DNA from: Cognatitamlana sp035818475
GTDB taxonomy: Bacteria; Bacteroidota; Bacteroidia; Flavobacteriales; Flavobacteriaceae
Assembly (NCBI RefSeq): GCF_035818475.1
Contig: NZ_JAYMGV010000001.1
Coordinates: 1,860,001 to 1,924,000 of the forward strand
Direction of reading: 5' to 3'
DNA: 64,000 nt
In this document: one piece after another, positions 63,480 to 64,000 of the stretch
Layout: each line of letters opens with the position of its first letter
Position numbering within the stretch: position 1 is the first letter of the stretch
Notes under the pieces: model-generated
Told to the model about the DNA's origin: nothing
Database searches by the model: none
The model's input: the letters and a program-made list of their open reading frames with translations, nothing else
Translations under genes and position numbers: made by a program

Positions 63480-64000
63480 TTAGAATGACACATTTAATCC
63501 TATAAGAAATTGGGCTACTCCCGGGAAAGATCCTGAATCAAAACCTAAAGCTACATTTCGGTTAAAGGTTCCGTTCTCATCATGAGAGTTTACCTCTGGA
63601 TCGTAGCCAGAATAATTGGTGATTACAAAAGCATCAACGGCAGATACATAAATTCTCATGTTCTTAAGGCCAAGTTTATCAACAGTTTGTTCAGGTAAGG
63701 TATACCCTAAAGAAATATTATTAAATTTCAAATATGAGGCATCTTCAACATAATTAGAATTTGTATCACTTCCCCAATCTCCATTACGTGGAATATTACT
63801 ATCTGGATTTGAAGGAGACCAGGCATTTAGCCTGTCAGTAGTATTGATAGCTCTTTTATCAAGCCAAATCACATCATTACCCTGAGCGCCTTGAACGGCT
63901 ATGTTTAAATCAAAATTCTTATAACTAACATTTTGTGTCATTCCAAATATGTAATCTGGTAACCCGTTTCCAATAATTTTTCTATCATTATCATCAATTA
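63480..64000 (-). CDS. susC: SusC-family TonB-dependent outer-membrane transporter, C-terminal part (cut by window end)
   Basis: The frame runs open on the minus strand from the window edge to the stop at 63480; about 173 residues are visible. The visible part carries the typical C-terminal SusC segments: IIGNGLPDYIFGMTQNVSYKNF, the LDKRAINTTDRLNAWSP region, YVEDASYLKFNNISLGYTLP, NMRIYVSAVDAFVITNYSGYDPEVN and the terminal strand FLIGLNVSF. Most of the gene (plug, TonB box) is outside the window. Confidence 0.92.
   Translation of the reverse strand, partial: IDDNDRKIIGNGLPDYIFGMTQNVSYKNFDLNIAVQGAQGNDVIWLDKRAINTTDRLNAWSPSNPDSNIPRNGDWGSDTNSNYVEDASYLKFNNISLGYTLPEQTVDKLGLKNMRIYVSAVDAFVITNYSGYDPEVNSHDENGTFNRNVALGFDSGSFPGVAQFLIGLNVSF

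Noticed and set aside
1..64000. CRISPR array, rRNA, insertion sequence or riboswitch
   Set aside because: No regularly spaced repeats, no rRNA sequence, no transposase frame with terminal repeats, and no leader that I can recognise as a riboswitch were found.

Overview
The window is about 64 kb of an AT-rich chromosome from a member of the Bacteroidota, most likely a marine Flavobacteriaceae. The evidence is the gliding lipoprotein gene gldI, the fused secDF, the DHH phosphoesterase-gldI-peptidyl-prolyl isomerase cluster, flavobacterial promoter elements of the form TAnnTTTG (some with an upstream TTG), a SusC/SusD pair, and a secreted sulfatase beside large glycoside hydrolases. Genes are tightly packed and mostly housekeeping from 1 to 39 kb. 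The right-hand third is accessory.

Layout. 0-9 kb: the end of gyrB, a truncated DUF481 relic, a metzincin-like lipoprotein, a DUF6588 protein, mdh, a small membrane-anchored protein of unknown function, and secDF. 9-15 kb: an outer-membrane FadL-like protein, then a minus-strand operon DHH phosphoesterase-gldI-cyclophilin/FKBP fusion-lgt-DUF192 lipoprotein, divergent from ndk. 15-23.5 kb: cold-shock protein, DUF721 and recF on the minus strand; TPR membrane protein, ribH, two small related membrane proteins, mutL, two tandem rhomboids and an endonuclease/exonuclease/phosphatase protein on the plus strand. 23.5-29 kb: a seven-gene minus-strand operon parA-parB-DUF5683-dapB-lepB-WbqC-DUF6122. 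29-39 kb: an M16 peptidase, then udk-FtsB-like-mutA-lipoprotein-scpA (methylmalonyl-CoA mutase), then a PQQ-type sugar dehydrogenase with its c-type cytochrome.

At 39.15 kb lies tRNA-Pro(UGG). About 80 bp covering its last bases and its terminator recur, diverged, at 53.7 kb. Between the two copies is a 14.4-kb block: a sensor kinase and an NtrC-type sigma-54 activator, divergent from an export operon (TolC, HlyD, one MacB-like ATPase, three large FtsX-type permeases). A -24/-12 sigma-54 promoter and a 27-bp palindrome lie in the divergent region, so the block reads as a self-contained regulated export module. The flanking repeats suggest it entered as a tRNA-targeted island whose integrase is gone.

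From 54 kb to the end is part of a polysaccharide utilization locus on the minus strand: SusC (cut by the window edge), SusD, a 31-residue membrane peptide, a 1421-residue protein joining GH2, an SGNH-esterase-like module that has lost key residues and GH88, then a sulfatase and an alpha/beta hydrolase. Together they suggest breakdown of a sulfated, uronate-containing (probably algal) glycan. No polysaccharide lyase is visible, so the first cut is probably encoded outside the window.
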